A program made the translations under genes and the position numbers. The notes beneath the pieces are model-generated. The model searched no databases, was not told the DNA's origin, and worked only from the letters and a program-made list of their open reading frames with translations. A stretch of DNA of 64,000 bases from Icerya purchasi. Lineage: Eukaryota > Arthropoda > Insecta > Hemiptera > Monophlebidae. Positions 48,171 to 60,566 of this stretch are shown here, piece after piece (the stretch's first letter is position 1; every line of letters starts with the position of its first letter). The DNA is taken from NCBI GenBank assembly GCA_039619475.1, contig CM077115.1:503151352-503215351 (forward strand), read 5' to 3'.

Positions 48171-48639
48171 GGAAGTATGCCTTGTTAATAATTTTAAAAA
48201 AACCCGTTGGAGCGAAAAATAGGAAAGCGATTAAATTAGAAAAAATATTAAATGTAAGAGGAAATGAAAACAAAATGTAACAAAATTAAAGATAAAAAAA
48301 AAATTAACATAACTATGCATTACGGTTATTGTATTAATTTCGACGAATATAAATAATTCGTACAAACAATAAAAATATTGCAGTATGCGCCGACATGCTT
48401 CATAGTATCTACTACAAATCGACCTGTTACCATAAATATGTCGTACACGTTAAACACGTTGATACATTAATTTAAACACAATATATTATATTTCCGGTTG
48501 GCTTGAGCAAGATATATTTATTAATCGGAATTAAATAAAATTGATTAAAAAAAAAAAAATACCGACTCTTAAGATTTATAATAAAAACGTCCTAAAGAAA
48601 GTAAAAAGGATTCACTGTATTTTGTAAAAGATAAGATAT
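48171..48639. other. No gene recognised
   Basis: AT-rich spacer with an A run at 48551-48560. Confidence 0.4.
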
Positions 48640-48745
48640 TTTACGGTAAAATATGCACTTCAAAAAGGATATTATGATGATTTTCAAACGTTAATGCTTA
48701 TTAGACTTTTTTGCAGTTTTAATTTATTACTTGTTCTTCGTCTGG
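48640..48745. repeat. Long-hairpin element family, partial copy 2
   Basis: ACGGTAAAATATGCACTTCA followed by AAGGATATTATGATGATTTT and CAAACGTTAATGCTTATTAG aligns with the right half of the element at 35.3-35.6 kb read in reverse (ACAGTAAAATACACTTTAAA, AAGGATATTGTGATTATTTT). It shows that the 35-kb hairpin is a dispersed family and not a local palindrome. Confidence 0.5.
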
Positions 48746-51700
48746 AATAGTATAAATATTTCTTAAAAAAACCGTCATTCTTAAAAATTTTTCATTAATT
48801 GTCTCTAAAAGGATAGTATATATTAAAAATAGGCTATTTTATAATTAAGATTGTGCCTTCTCGCACAGATATAAAATTGATTATTGATTTAACTAATAAT
48901 ACAATTTATTTACGAATAAGTAACTATATTTAGAAGTCTAAAAGAACAACAATATTATCGAATAAGCAAAATACACGTAATTATTACCTAACGATATTAT
49001 ATTTTATAACCTTCGACTTCAGTTTCGGCCAAAATTTCACCTTCGGTTGACAGCACTACGCATACGTCATTAAAGTGGTGGAAATTTACATCAACGATGA
49101 CGATAACCTTTTTCGTTCACGCTACTGTGGTAATTGCTGCTCCTATTTAACTAATTTTTTCGATCTTAAACGCTTCTTCCTCGTTGTATTTAAAAATGAA
49201 AAAGCTTACATCGCTAAAAAGCCATTTCCAACAACTGATGTATTAGCATCACAGACAATTACTTCGTTAAAATATAGAGGAGACAAACAATAAGGAGAGG
49301 AAACCAAACAGACATAGGCGAAAAGAAAGCAATAAAGTGTGATTAAAACATAGGCGAATAATAGAGACAATAACAGAATGTGGAAGAGAAGAGAACTCTG
49401 AGAACCAAGGATTAGAAGGAAGGTTAGGTTGAATTAAGAGGTATAGAAGGAGCGATTATCGGTAAAGGAGGAAGGGTACATATCCGACCAAAATTTAGAG
49501 TGAAATTTAGTACTTAAGAATCATAGATTAGTACTTGAGATTATTTAAAAGTATAAGCGGGAACGAGCGGCGTCCGCCATTTTGTTATCCTCGATGCGTC
49601 TTTATGACCAGGAACAAATCAACATGAATAAAGCGATGAAAGGAAAGATTGTGAATGAGAGATCGTACAAATGAAGGGCACTTATTTCTTCCAACGATGC
49701 AGTATCATGATCTCGTGAAATACGGAAATGGCCTGCTTTTATACGTCTCTGTCTATGCGGTTACAATTTTTCTCTTGTTATAATCTCTCCTTTTTTTTCT
49801 TTTTTTTTTTTTTTTGGTTTTTTATTACTATTTTTTTGTAATATTTCATATTCCCAAATTACAAACACTGAATGAATTATTTTAATTTTGTCCGGTTCGC
49901 AAAAAGAATGGGTTTCAATCATCCAGGATTACACTTAACGAATAGACTTTGAAGAAAAGTAAGGGGATTAGGCAAAATCAAAAAATTTCCTTTTTAACGA
50001 AACTTTAACATATAATAAAACAAAACAAGAAAATTCAAGTTTCTGAAATGCACAGTACTAAAAATTTGACTAAAAATTCGGATGTTAAGGCTGTGTTGTA
50101 GTTATCGTGCAAAAACTGAAATTGCGACGATACTTCAAACATCCATTCTAAGTGCCGTTTTGATAAATGCCAGTGTTAAACTACAGGATAAACGAACTTT
50201 TCGTCTTAGCGATGATAATTACTCATACCAATTATTATCTTCCGATCTACCTTATTGTGCAAAAGTTACACGTAAACTTACACGAAGGAAAGTTTAAGAA
50301 TTAAAAGTAGAGCTGTTCGTAACAGAAATGACGAGGAATTCAAGAACGATTCGAAACAGTTTACAAAGATAAACATTCTGGCGAGGTTTAATTCAATTTA
50401 TTATAAACACGCTTCGTGCAATACCTTCGCGTTTCATTTGAACTTGACCGTTTGTTCCTAATTAGCAATTAGTCCAGGTACCGCGTGCGTCACACAACGA
50501 ATAAATCTCTCACCGTAACATCTACGATCACGATAATACCGTTCGGCACCACATTACTACGCATCAAACACTATAAAGTTACAGTGCAAATTTCTTCACG
50601 ATATTTCAGTCAATGTAAAGAACTATTTTTTACAAATTTATTGTAAACAATCATGAAAAGGTATGTAAACTATAAACTAAAATGATTATAGTTTAAAAGA
50701 TCATTTTAATTACTAAGAGACTTAGCCTCCCTACTCGCTTCAATCACGCCCAGGCTGCATTGTTACTTGTTAAACTATGAAATAAAAATTAATCATCGCT
50801 GGCGCTTAAATTTTTTACACCGTCGCAAAAACTTTACATTTCTTTTTATTTAACTTTTTATTAGAGTTGTAAATGCTTTATCTACATGAATTTACACGTG
50901 GGGAATTTCGATATGGTTACTTTAAAAAAATCTACATATACACATATAACATGTGCATACAAACAAACCAAGGTATACCTATGAATAATAAAAATGAGGG
51001 TGCACCGCAACTTCCGATCCTTATAATTTTTACAATGTTCTCAAATAATTTCGATAAACAAATGTATTTTACAAACGAATTTGTTACACTCATTACATTT
51101 TTAATCGCGTACATATTTCACGAACCCCCATTTTTGGCTCTTTCCTGACGTTCTTCAATATTTTCATTATAAAAATGTTTTCAATCCGTAGGCAAAGTTT
51201 GTATACAAATCAGTAAAGTTATGCAAGAACCTTTTCCTAACGATTTAGGCAATTTACTAATGAATAAAATATTAGAAAAGGCCCCCTCTTCGAGTTGCTT
51301 GTGATACCGCGTATCATCTGGTCTACCACACTAACACCTCTATTAGTACAGTTATTCTTTGAAAATTTTATCCGGTTTTCCTGTTACTGCATCAACTGCA
51401 CCAATACCCATGCCATAGTTAATGTAATAAGTACAGATTGATTTTTTTCCTTCTAACATAAAACGAAAGCACGCATTTGCCTCCCTGATATACTGAACTC
51501 AATTGCTTTCCTTTTGTCTGGCAAAAATTCTTCAAGTATTTTCTTTTTATTTTGCCTTAACGTGTCTAACAATGTAATGCGCATAAATTGTTCACTAAAG
51601 GAATAGAATTGTATACCAATTATCCGGTGTTAAATTTTTAAATTTCTAGCAGATTCGTTAATTTGAACGTTAAGTTGATTTACAATTTTTGTTGATAAAT

Positions 51701-52453
51701 TTGATATTCCGTAAGCACCTAGGTAGGTTATACTTTAAAATACACTTCGAAATTGCTAGTATAAGTAGTCCGCAAATCGCAAGCGTAGCAAATAATTTTA
51801 TGCTACATTAGCCTCAGTTGTTATATACTAGATCCAAAAACACCGAGCTTTAAATAAATGTAACATTTCATCTATAGTATAACAAATTCATTTACTGAAT
51901 ACAATTTCCGGCAATACTTTAAGAAAGAATTACAACATTTTCAAACGGTTGCCAATTATCAGTTATCCTTCTTCTAAACGATTAACTTTGTCATCAAAAC
52001 GATCACATCGTAATAAAAACAAAAAAAACAAAAAAAAAAAAAAAACGTTAATAGCCCGCAGCGATTCCTAATATATATGGGATCCATCCGAAGCCCCTAA
52101 TCCTACTATATCTTCACAGGAAGTTCATAAACATAAACTGATACACTATTAACTCCTTAAACTCAAATTCAATCGCGAAACCGCAAATGTAGCATGGTGT
52201 TTTTCTACCTTATTCACTTCTTGTAAATAGCCAAAAAGAATTAAATCATTGCACATAATATTTTTAAGTTATACTTTGAAAAACTAATCTATCAACACAC
52301 ACGCTTGGTGAGTAGCGGGACCATGTTTTTCATCCTTTTACCACCTTAGTTTAAGTACATTTTTTTCAGAAAACTACCACACACACACGATTCTATATTT
52401 ATTAATACATTATTTTAACTGAACACGCACATGTTCTCACTCCTGACTTATTA
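48746..52453. other. No gene recognised
   Basis: Contains T runs (49790-49815) and A runs (52020-52045). A block at 49560-49640 is less AT-rich and carries GTCCGCCATTTTGTT, a YY1/Pho-like word, but no exon was identified nearby. Frames of 70-91 codons show no domain. Confidence 0.4.
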
Positions 52454-52577
52454 TTGGGCCGGCCCCCATTAAGAAAAATGTCCCAATTTTATGTAACGTT
52501 TGTTATATTTTAATTTTTACCGACCTCCAAAAATTAGGACATTTTTTCGTTATAACATCTAATGGGGGCCAGCCTAA
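52454..52577. mobile_element. Short hairpin MITE
   Basis: TTGGGCCGGCCCCCATTA at the left and, reverse-complemented, TTAGGCTGGCCCCCATTA at the right. Both are followed inward by AAAAATGTCC(C/T)AATTTT. The remaining centre is under 50 bp. The family is unknown; no unambiguous target duplication. Confidence 0.6.
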
Positions 52578-54829
52578 GAATTACGTTGTAAGTTGTGATC
52601 ATCTTATACAAAGTATAGAAGAGAAAGAAACAAAAATGTAAGCAAGAAGGGTCAAGGGGCCAAAATGGTCGAGTTGTTTATATAACATATACACACATTC
52701 GCACAGATAATAATGAAGATTTAATCATCTAATTGAAACCCAACTAAACTACGTTGCGAAAAGGCCGATTAATAGAGCCGATTTACGTAATACTCGCAGA
52801 CTACAAAATCCGCCATCAGCACACAGCTACACTAAAAGTGAAATTAAAATGTAAACTGCTCTTACACAGTAGAGCCCGGGTAAATTAAAACGCAAATACG
52901 CGTATATTTTTTAACTTTCACGTTCTTCATTTCCAAGTACAACCTTGTCGCCAATTACAATATTGGGCTTTACAATTTTAAACGATTTATCGCGTATATT
53001 TCCAGAATAAACCTGACGGGGCAGTCCAGCATGTGCGTGGATTAGAATTCAGACGCAATATAAAAAATGCGTGGAATTTGCTGAACCGATCACTTGGCAC
53101 TAACTCGGAGCTGAACGTAACTCGTAAAAGGCCTTTCCTCTTATGATGTGCAAGCCACGATCGATCGTTCAACAGTTATATCAGATTTTCGAAAGCAACA
53201 CACTATGACAAGCTAAATTCGCGAAATAACCGGAAAATGAGAACGTTAATGTTTTTTAATCCGCTGCCGTTCTTCGATCATTCTGATCTGGGTCGTTCCA
53301 GCGCTAAAAACACTCGTGCGTCATTCAAAACGAGTTCAGTAGATTTACGTGCACGTTCCATCGTTCATAAGTCATGCACGGCCCTACACAAGTGGGAAAT
53401 AACAAGCAAACCTGTTCTTGACCGTGATTTTTTTCCTCGTCAAATAGTTGTCGGAAGTATTGACGACAAGACCATCTCTTAGACTCTGTCCATATTTCTT
53501 GTGTTCAATATTACATAGATACACCGGGGTAGCAGCCAAGTATCAACCGGAGTTGTTCATTCTAACCGGGGAATACGAAATACGACTCGATATACACATT
53601 AATAATAACAGTTAACGTATAATCGTTACCGACAGTCACAGCTCTGAAACGTATTACATAGTGTGTTCTGCGACTGATATCTAATCAGCGGTCAAACGGA
53701 CGTACACTGCGTGTTATAAATACGAATCAAAACTGATTACGCGCGCGAACGGTTACCTCTGGAAAAGTGTAACTGCTGATAAGAATTTTTCGACGACATA
53801 ATTATATATATTCTCGCCGAGTACACGATTTTTATAATAGACATAGATCGACACGGCATTTTTTCTATCGTTAAAAGTGTACGCAACCGGTAAACGTAAT
53901 CGACAAAGAATCAATTAAAATCGATAACACGATATTATACACAAATTTTCTTTAAAACTCGATAGTTTTACGCACGCTGGCAATTAAACAATGTTTTCCA
54001 ATCGCTTCTTTTTTTTTTTTATTTTTCATCAGTTGCTAGACCTTACTACGATGTTTAAGTTTTAACGGGCGAATTTTATATACGCGCAAGCCGTGTTTTC
54101 ATCTGTAAAAATTGAAATCGCAAAGGCGGTAAAATTTTTCCGTAAAAACTGCCAAAGATTTACAAATATCGCTCAGGAATCACGTTTTTTCCTTTTCTCA
54201 ATTTATGCTATTAAGCCTGATAGATAATTTTTCGCTCGAAGCGTGCAATCTAATTAAGTGCAATGATAACAGAATTATTCCAGATTAAAAACTGAAGGAC
54301 CACAATAAAGAGCCTGAAAATCCCCTGCTGACATGGTTAAAGACGACTAATAGAGTAGCTACAACCGGAATCGCCAGACTCTTGAATGTCAAAACGCAAT
54401 GAAACTTTACGATTTAATTAATTTCAAAAATTACTAGCTAATGAAACTAAAACTCGTGTTATAAAATACACTACACCATCAGAGGTATACTCGTATCACA
54501 TTTGTACTATCCGTTTCCAGCACGTTCTAGGTATTTTTCCGTATGAACAAGTAAAACGCCAATTTTTCGAAAACGTACGTTAACTGTGATAAAACTTTTA
54601 CATGTCAGACGGTCCATTCATAATGGTATAGTTTAAAAATAATTTAAGTACAAATCAAACGTAATTTAAATAGAACTGCTTGTAACTAATAGCAGAGCAA
54701 TTAACAATAAAATTATTGGAAAAGGAATAAAATGCCGATAACGAAATTTAGAAAAAAATGAAATACAAGTAGACGCGAATAATATGTTGAAAAATTGAAA
54801 AGAATTATATAATGATTAAAATGTGTATT
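52578..54829. other. No gene recognised
   Basis: The stretch 52980-53480 is less AT-rich and open in two directions (minus 52987-53172, plus 53237-53482) but resembles no family that I know. The rest is AT-rich DNA. Confidence 0.35.
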
Positions 54830-55670
54830 CCCTTCGTTGGTCGCGCTTCACTGCCCGCCTTCGATGGGAATCGCCGTAATGTTAATTTTCTTACAGCGTT
54901 GTCAAATTTATTTTATAGTTAGCGCCGTGAAATTTGAATTAGCCAAACCGTATTTTTACGATTTTATAATTTGTGCAACAAAGCAATGAAATTTAAAAAG
55001 CAATAAATTTTTTAAGTTTTTTTATTAATAATTTTTTATTAAATGAGATTTGTTCTTAGAATTGCAATTATTATATGAATAAGTGTTTTTTAATCATAAA
55101 ATAATTGCAGCAATATTAAATTTTATCATTCAATTTGTAATCTTCAATTTAACATCACTTTTTTCTTTTATTTAATGACTTATAATGGTACTTGCGTAAA
55201 TGATAAATTTGTTGTATACAATTAATAATTATTCTATATCAATCATACTCAACTTAAAATCACATTGTTTATTATTTCATACCAATAATGTAGAAAAACT
55301 AATTAAAATTTCTTATTTATATTATGATAACACTTGCACTGACAATATTCATTACCCTTGTGGATCATGCGCAGTACGAGATACTGGGTTCATTTATTTC
55401 GGTTGTGTATATTTGGCAACGTCGAGAATAAAATTTTACAGCTTAGTTTGGTCGCGCTCACGAGGAGTCGCCGTAATTCTAAGTTCCATTCAATATTCAA
55501 TATCTAATTAATAGTAATAGATATAACTTTAGAAATACTTTTATTAAATGCTAAAAAGATCAAAAAAGGAATACACCTAAACTGTTGAAAAATAAAAAAA
55601 ATTATTTTCTTTCATATTACAAAATGAAGAAAAAAAGCGGGAAATCGCTCATAGCGCTGCCAACGAAGGG
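54830..55670. mobile_element. Candidate DNA element with CCCTTCGTTGG termini
   Basis: The left end reads CCCTTCGTTGGTCGCGCTTC and the right end, reverse-complemented, reads CCCTTCGTTGGCAGCGCTAT, giving an inverted repeat of about 17 bp with two mismatches. An internal stretch near 55450-55485 (TGGTCGCGCTCACGAGGAG, then TCGCCGTAAT) repeats the left sub-terminal region (54838-54877). The 103-codon frame inside has no recognised domain. The flanks (TATT / TTAA) do not form a clean target duplication. Confidence 0.45.
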
Positions 55671-56775
55671 TTAATAAGTAAAATACGAAAAAAAAAAAAA
55701 AATACAAATATTATAAAACTAGCGGAGATTGTTAAAAACGTGGCATAACCGAATTAATAATACTATTATTAAATTTATTGTTCATCGTCACAGCTGATAA
55801 TTTTTTAATTAGCTATCAGACTTAAGAGTAATCGATTATTCTGTCGTCGCGTCGTAATTAATTACAAAAGTGATAATTCTCACATTTCCGACTATTTAGC
55901 GCGATCACAATTATACATTTGTAATCGTAACGATAAATGTAACTCTACGAAGAAGTACTACGCATTTCATCGAAGTAACCGTAGATTAGTCAAACGGAAA
56001 AATACAAATACGTGAATTTAATATTTAACATCTTTCACCGGCTACCAACTATAATCATATTCCTCTCGCTTCGTCGCATAATATATGCAACACAAACATG
56101 GATACATGTATACATACACACACAGGGTTGTATAAAAATATGCCTTTGTGAAAAATAACGAGAATAATACGGTAATCTTAAAAAAGTAAACCTACCATAT
56201 CGAAACTCCTATTATATTACTGTGTACGCTATTGAAATATTAAACTACCATCATTACGGTATTCACATGATCGCGTCCGTATTGATTAATCTTGATAAAT
56301 AGTTGCTCTATTCGACTAGTCTCTTCTGTAATTATGCATTATAATTATCAGAGGAGCATAATGTATTACAAGCTAAATAGTGCAATTAATTATCACCGTG
56401 TCTGTATTGACCTCAGAAAAGTTAATCACATCCAACGGTGGTTGAGAATAGGGGCTTTACACGTGTAACCTTGTCATCATGATTAGAATATGGCCAATTC
56501 TAGATTATGCAAGACTACGGATAGCAGCAAAATTAATTTACTTTTAAAAGCACTTACGCTATTTTACTACACAATGTTAACTTTACACCAGCGCAGCGTA
56601 TCGCATTGAAAATTACATCAAGTACAAAATAATTTGAATTTTACTGATGACAGCTTTTGAATAATAGTCGCGGACTTAAAAGTTCAGTTAGTATGTTTTT
56701 CGTTTTGTTTTTTTACTACTTTTTAAATAACGCGGCGATCAGTGGCGAATTTTGATTTTTTTTTTTTTAAATAAA
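55671..56775. other. No gene recognised
   Basis: AT-rich DNA with an A run at 55690-55703 and a short CA run near 56117. Nothing supported. Confidence 0.4.
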
Positions 56776-57348
56776 CTAAAAAGAGCAGTAGGCTTTGGTA
56801 ACATATGTAGCAAACTTCTAACCGCGTTAGAGAGATGCACGCGCATACACAAATTAATCTCAGAGATGTATATGAAAAGGAAGAAATACCGGACAATTTT
56901 AAGAGCTAATAATGGTACCAAAAAGGAATGCCATAACCAAATGTGAAGAACATCGCTTAATAAACTTAGTATCAGATTGCTCAAAAATATTAACGAAAAC
57001 AGAGTACCAAACAGAACGAAACATAAAATAGAGAATGAATTAAGCGAAGAGCAACATGGTTTTAGATTCAGACCGGGAACCGCAGAAGCCACTTTAGCAC
57101 CCCGTATAGTGGTAAAAAAAAAAAAAAAAATCAAAAAAAATTAATCATTCGGTTTACATTGCAATGATGGATCTTAGAGAAATTATTTGATAAACGCGAC
57201 TTGTACATTTTCGATCAACTTTAGCAAGAATAAACATTAATCTAAAAGATAGAAGAATAATAAAAGGGTTACACAAAGCGCAAAAATTAATAATCACGAG
57301 CAGAACTGCAGAAACAGAAAAGGAGTAAAGCAGGGATGTAATTTTTAA
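56776..57348 (+). pseudogene. Reverse transcriptase relic truncated at a microsatellite
   Basis: Plus-strand frames give IENELSEEQHGFRFRPGTAE and TLAPRIV, matching the LSEEQxGFRPGRxTxxxxxxLRxI block of RTE/R2/L1-like RTs. A shifted frame continues YIAMMDLRE, in the place of the FxDLxKAFD catalytic block, then RRIIKGLHKAQKLIITSRTA and GVKQGCNF, matching GVRQGCxLSP. The match ends exactly where an (AC)n run begins, so the YADD box is gone. Identification is by motif order; stops are frequent. Confidence 0.6.
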
Positions 57349-57361
57349 GCACACACACACA

Positions 57362-57430
<69 letters not shown>
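57349..57430. repeat. (AC)n(AT)n compound microsatellite
   Basis: About 28 AC units with one GC interruption, then about 12 AT units. It lies between the RT relic and the left outer end of the giant inverted repeat. Confidence 0.95.
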
Positions 57431-57660
57431 CAAAAGCGCACAGGACAAAAGCGCACATGATAAAAACGCATCGGACAAAAGCGCACACGGATAAAAGCGC
57501 ACACGGACAAAAACGCACATGGACAAAAGCGCACACGGATAAAAGCGCACACGGATAAAACCGCACACGGATAAAACCGCACATGGATAAAAGCGCACAC
57601 GGACAAAAGCGCACACGGATAAAAGCGCACAGAGATAAAAGCGCACGCGGACAAAAGCGC
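57431..57660 (-). repeat. Minisatellite at the left outer end of the inverted repeat
   Basis: About 15 units of roughly 14-16 bp; on the minus strand the unit is TGTGCGCTTTTATCCG with variants GTCC, GCGG and a shorter GATGCGTTTTTATCA. Open frames in three phases encode RFYPCALLSVCAF-like repeats, which are artefacts. Confidence 0.9.
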
Positions 57661-58334
57661 ACATCGATTTGCAGAACAGGAGCTAATTATTAACTTTTCC
57701 GTTCTCGGCAATTGCATCATTTGTGAAAAGGCAAAACTGGACAGTTGCCCCGCAAAGAATTTAAAATTCAAAAAAATTATTGGTGATCAGCGAAAACAAA
57801 GTAAAAATAATACAATTTTTTGTATGATTCACTAGTCATTTTTCTGTTTTTTTTTTGTTCTTATATGTGTATTTGTTTGTTAATAATCATCTATGTCTAT
57901 TGACTATGACCGCTAGGAAGTTACCGTATATAAAAAATAAAATTTGTATCAATAATGTATTCAGGGGCGTCTCAAGCATGCCAAATTGTGGGAGTGGTGC
58001 CTAACCCAAAATACCGATTCATGAATTCATATAATTTAAAAATAATTTTTTTTATACTGTATAGCTTATATAACAAAATGTTACATGGTGTTTTTTAATG
58101 ATTTTCTTTAAACTTTTACAATGCGGGTCTTTTATTTTTTACTTCTGCAGTCAAAACTGATTTAGATCGAACTGTGAGGACTAAAAATATTTAAAAAAAA
58201 AAAATTTATTAAAAGACATCTCACCTTTTAATGCTAAGCCTATGAGACTTTGTAATAATGCTTTACTTTTTCAAACAGTGAGAGTAACTTTTATTTTACA
58301 CTGTTGTATACTAACCGTTTCTTTATAAATTGTT

Positions 58335-58523
58335 TCAACTGGTCTGAATTTTCTTAATGATTTTTGCTTTTAAATTAGTATCGAAAAATCCGCAACTCTT
58401 TGTTAACTTAGTAAAAGTTTTCATTATATTTGACACTTCTATATCGTCAACCGTTTGTTTGCATATTTCTTCTTCATCGTTTTCATCACTGTTGTTTATT
58501 TGACTCTTTGATCGCGGTTTCAT
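58335..58523 (-). CDS. Hypothetical 62-residue frame in the left arm
   Basis: Begins MKPRSKSQINNSDENDEEE, an acidic hydrophilic segment, followed by VDDIEVSNIMKTFTKLTKSC and FFDTNLKAKIIKKIQTS, a likely helical part. Its twin in the right arm is identical. I do not recognise it. It is protein-like in composition (charged, few Phe runs) compared with other frames in the window and could be a first exon. The opposite frame (58430-58663) is less plausible. Confidence 0.3.
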   Translation of the reverse strand: MKPRSKSQINNSDENDEEEICKQTVDDIEVSNIMKTFTKLTKSCGFFDTNLKAKIIKKIQTS

Positions 58524-59821
58524 TGCTGATTAAAACAACTGTTGCAATATTTTTGTCAACGTTTAATTATTCCTTTGATAATAAATTTCCCGATGATCAT
58601 TCTAATATTGTGAAAAACTTGAACTCTGTTTTTATTCCGCAATACTTCAAACTTTTGTATTAAGGGAATTTTACTTACTTTCATTTTAATATGATCAGAA
58701 TAAAATATATAAATATAATGATTGAATGATTTAAAACTGAACAGAATTTGCTGTTAATTAAGCGGCTTCTATTGTATAATTCTTTAAATTTCTACAAGTC
58801 TGTTTTAGTGACCTAAATTGTACGATTCTTGGCTGTTGTTAAAAAGTTCGCAATTCGAGCATAGTTGCAGACAAATACATAAATTAAATATATTTGCACT
58901 TCCTTGTTACTAGGTTAATATCTTGATGCGGAGGGACCAAAAACGTACACAAAAAAAATCTAAAATTTATTTCAATGAAATAGTTTGGAAATTTAAATTA
59001 TGGTGAAGTTGTGAAAGAGTTTCATGTAGAGTTGAGAAAAAAGACGTCAAGAACATTATGTTTGATTTACTTGTTACTTAAAATAATCAAATTTCGTACT
59101 TTCAGCTAAAATTCATCTGCTTTTAAAATTCATTATTTTTAATTTTGCGTAACAAAGTCCGATTATATTTAATTATTATTTCTATTATTTTCGCCGCAAT
59201 ATTTATATTTTTGTTTTATTTGATAATTGTATGCCAGCGCCGAAATTTAAAAGGTTGCCATATTGTCAGGATAGCGTTGGTATGTATTTTTTTAAGGACA
59301 GTATGGCTGTCGCGGTCGGCATCAAGTAGTTTTTAGGTTTAGAGACGCGTATGTAGCGAATTGGTGTGGGTCATTGTGTGTTTTGTTTGCGGGAGAAAAC
59401 GTGTCTCCTTTAAGTGTTCGAATATATAAAGCGTTGTTATCAATTTATATATGCATATATTTGTTGTTTGTAAAAGTTATGTTCTGTTAATTTGCGTGAA
59501 AAATTAATAAAGAGTAGAATTTAGTAGATTTGTTTGTTTTTTTTATTTTCGTCGATCATCTGTTGTGTTTTTTTTTGTGTAAACAATAAATTCGTTAGTT
59601 TAAAATTTCGGCTGACAACTGTGACTTTAATTCAAATTCTTTCCAATACTAGAAAACGTTATTTTCAAATGATAAAGTTCTTTATAATACAATGTTAAGG
59701 CTGAGAATTGTTTTAAAAAATTGAATTCGTATTTTAAAACAAATAAAGATTTTGACAGTAAAACACATGTTTATACCTTTAGTCCGCTTAAAAAAAGTTA
59801 ATCTTTGATTTTATTTGTTCA

Positions 59822-60055
59822 TTGTTTTTTGCTAAAAGTATCATGCTTAAAATCAAAAATTTAATGGAATCATTGAACAGAGAACTCAGTAATAGGTTTG
59901 ATGTTATACAACTAATTCGAAGTACGGTAAAAATATTTCAAAAAATGAATAATGATAAACAAATTTCTGCATTGATCAACTCTCTGGTTCTTTTTGTAAA
60001 AAATATTCATAATCCCGAACCTGATTTTTCAAATACAAAGTGCGTTGTGCGCTAA
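59822..60055 (+). CDS. Hypothetical 77-residue frame in the spacer
   Basis: Reads MLKIKNLMESLNRELSNRFD onward through VIQLIRSTVKIFQKMNND and QISALINSLVLFVKNI, an amphipathic, probably all-helical protein. Starts at the ATG at 59822, or at 59843 if the shorter form is used. No family recognised. It might be an exon of a larger gene together with the 60237-60566 frame, but no clear splice signals link them. Confidence 0.25.
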   Translation: MFFAKSIMLKIKNLMESLNRELSNRFDVIQLIRSTVKIFQKMNNDKQISALINSLVLFVKNIHNPEPDFSNTKCVVR

Positions 60056-60236
60056 AAAGTTGTGATGAAGCCCTGGGGAGACTACATGTGATGTAGATTT
60101 TATAACGTTCCATTTAAAAAAAACAGAGCTGTTTTTGAAGTCTTTACTTCTTGTATTCATGACGACTTATTTAAAATTCTTTCAATTTTTTAACCTTTTC
60201 GAAAAATATTTACAATTCCAGTAAAAAAAATAATTC

Positions 60237-60566
60237 TTGAATCAAATTAATAATAGATATAATAGATGTAACTTTAAATTTTTGAAGGAACATATAGAAC
60301 GTTTACATATTGACGTGCAAATGCTTCTCAATTCTTTCGAAGATTTTACAAGTTTTTTAAGTATTTCAAAAATTGCATTTAAATCAAAAAATGTACTGCC
60401 TTTTGCATTCAAATCTGGTCATTTTATTTTATCATTTTTTTTATTGTCACCGTCTTGTGAGCATTTGAGCGCTGAAATTAATTTCCGATCATTCACATAC
60501 AACGATAAGCGGAAACCGTTTGTTTTCATTAATGTTACTTTTTTCTTGATAAAATGTAGTAAATAA
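60237..60566 (+). CDS. Hypothetical 109-residue frame in the spacer
   Basis: Begins MNQINNRYNRCNFKFLKEHI and continues HIDVQMLLNSFEDFTSFL. The C-terminal half has a hydrophobic stretch (FILSFFLLSPSC) and a basic end. The first half looks helical and protein-like, the second may be run-on into T-rich DNA. Unknown function; low confidence that it is expressed. Confidence 0.22.
   Translation: MNQINNRYNRCNFKFLKEHIERLHIDVQMLLNSFEDFTSFLSISKIAFKSKNVLPFAFKSGHFILSFFLLSPSCEHLSAEINFRSFTYNDKRKPFVFINVTFFLIKCSK

Larger units (their letters stand above)
57431..59145. repeat. Left arm of the giant inverted repeat
   Basis: Contains the minisatellite, a CAGGGGCGTCTCAAGCATGC word (57962) that resembles a hAT terminus, and a 62-codon frame on the minus strand. 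Inner boundary set where the complement to the right arm stops (TTTTTAATTT). Confidence 0.85.

Noticed and set aside
49565..49590. GTCCGCCATTTTGTT as a YY1/Pho promoter element
   Set aside because: A single short word without an associated transcript start or exon is not enough to call a promoter.
57431..57660. Tandem 14-16-bp units resembling a CRISPR array
   Set aside because: Units are contiguous without unique spacers, vary internally and lie in a eukaryotic genome; this is a minisatellite.
57287..57771. Overlapping frames encoding repeats such as RFYPCALLSVCAF (also at 62137-62537)
   Set aside because: They are translations of the minisatellite in three phases, plus flanking DNA, and appear in both arms only because the arms are inverted copies.
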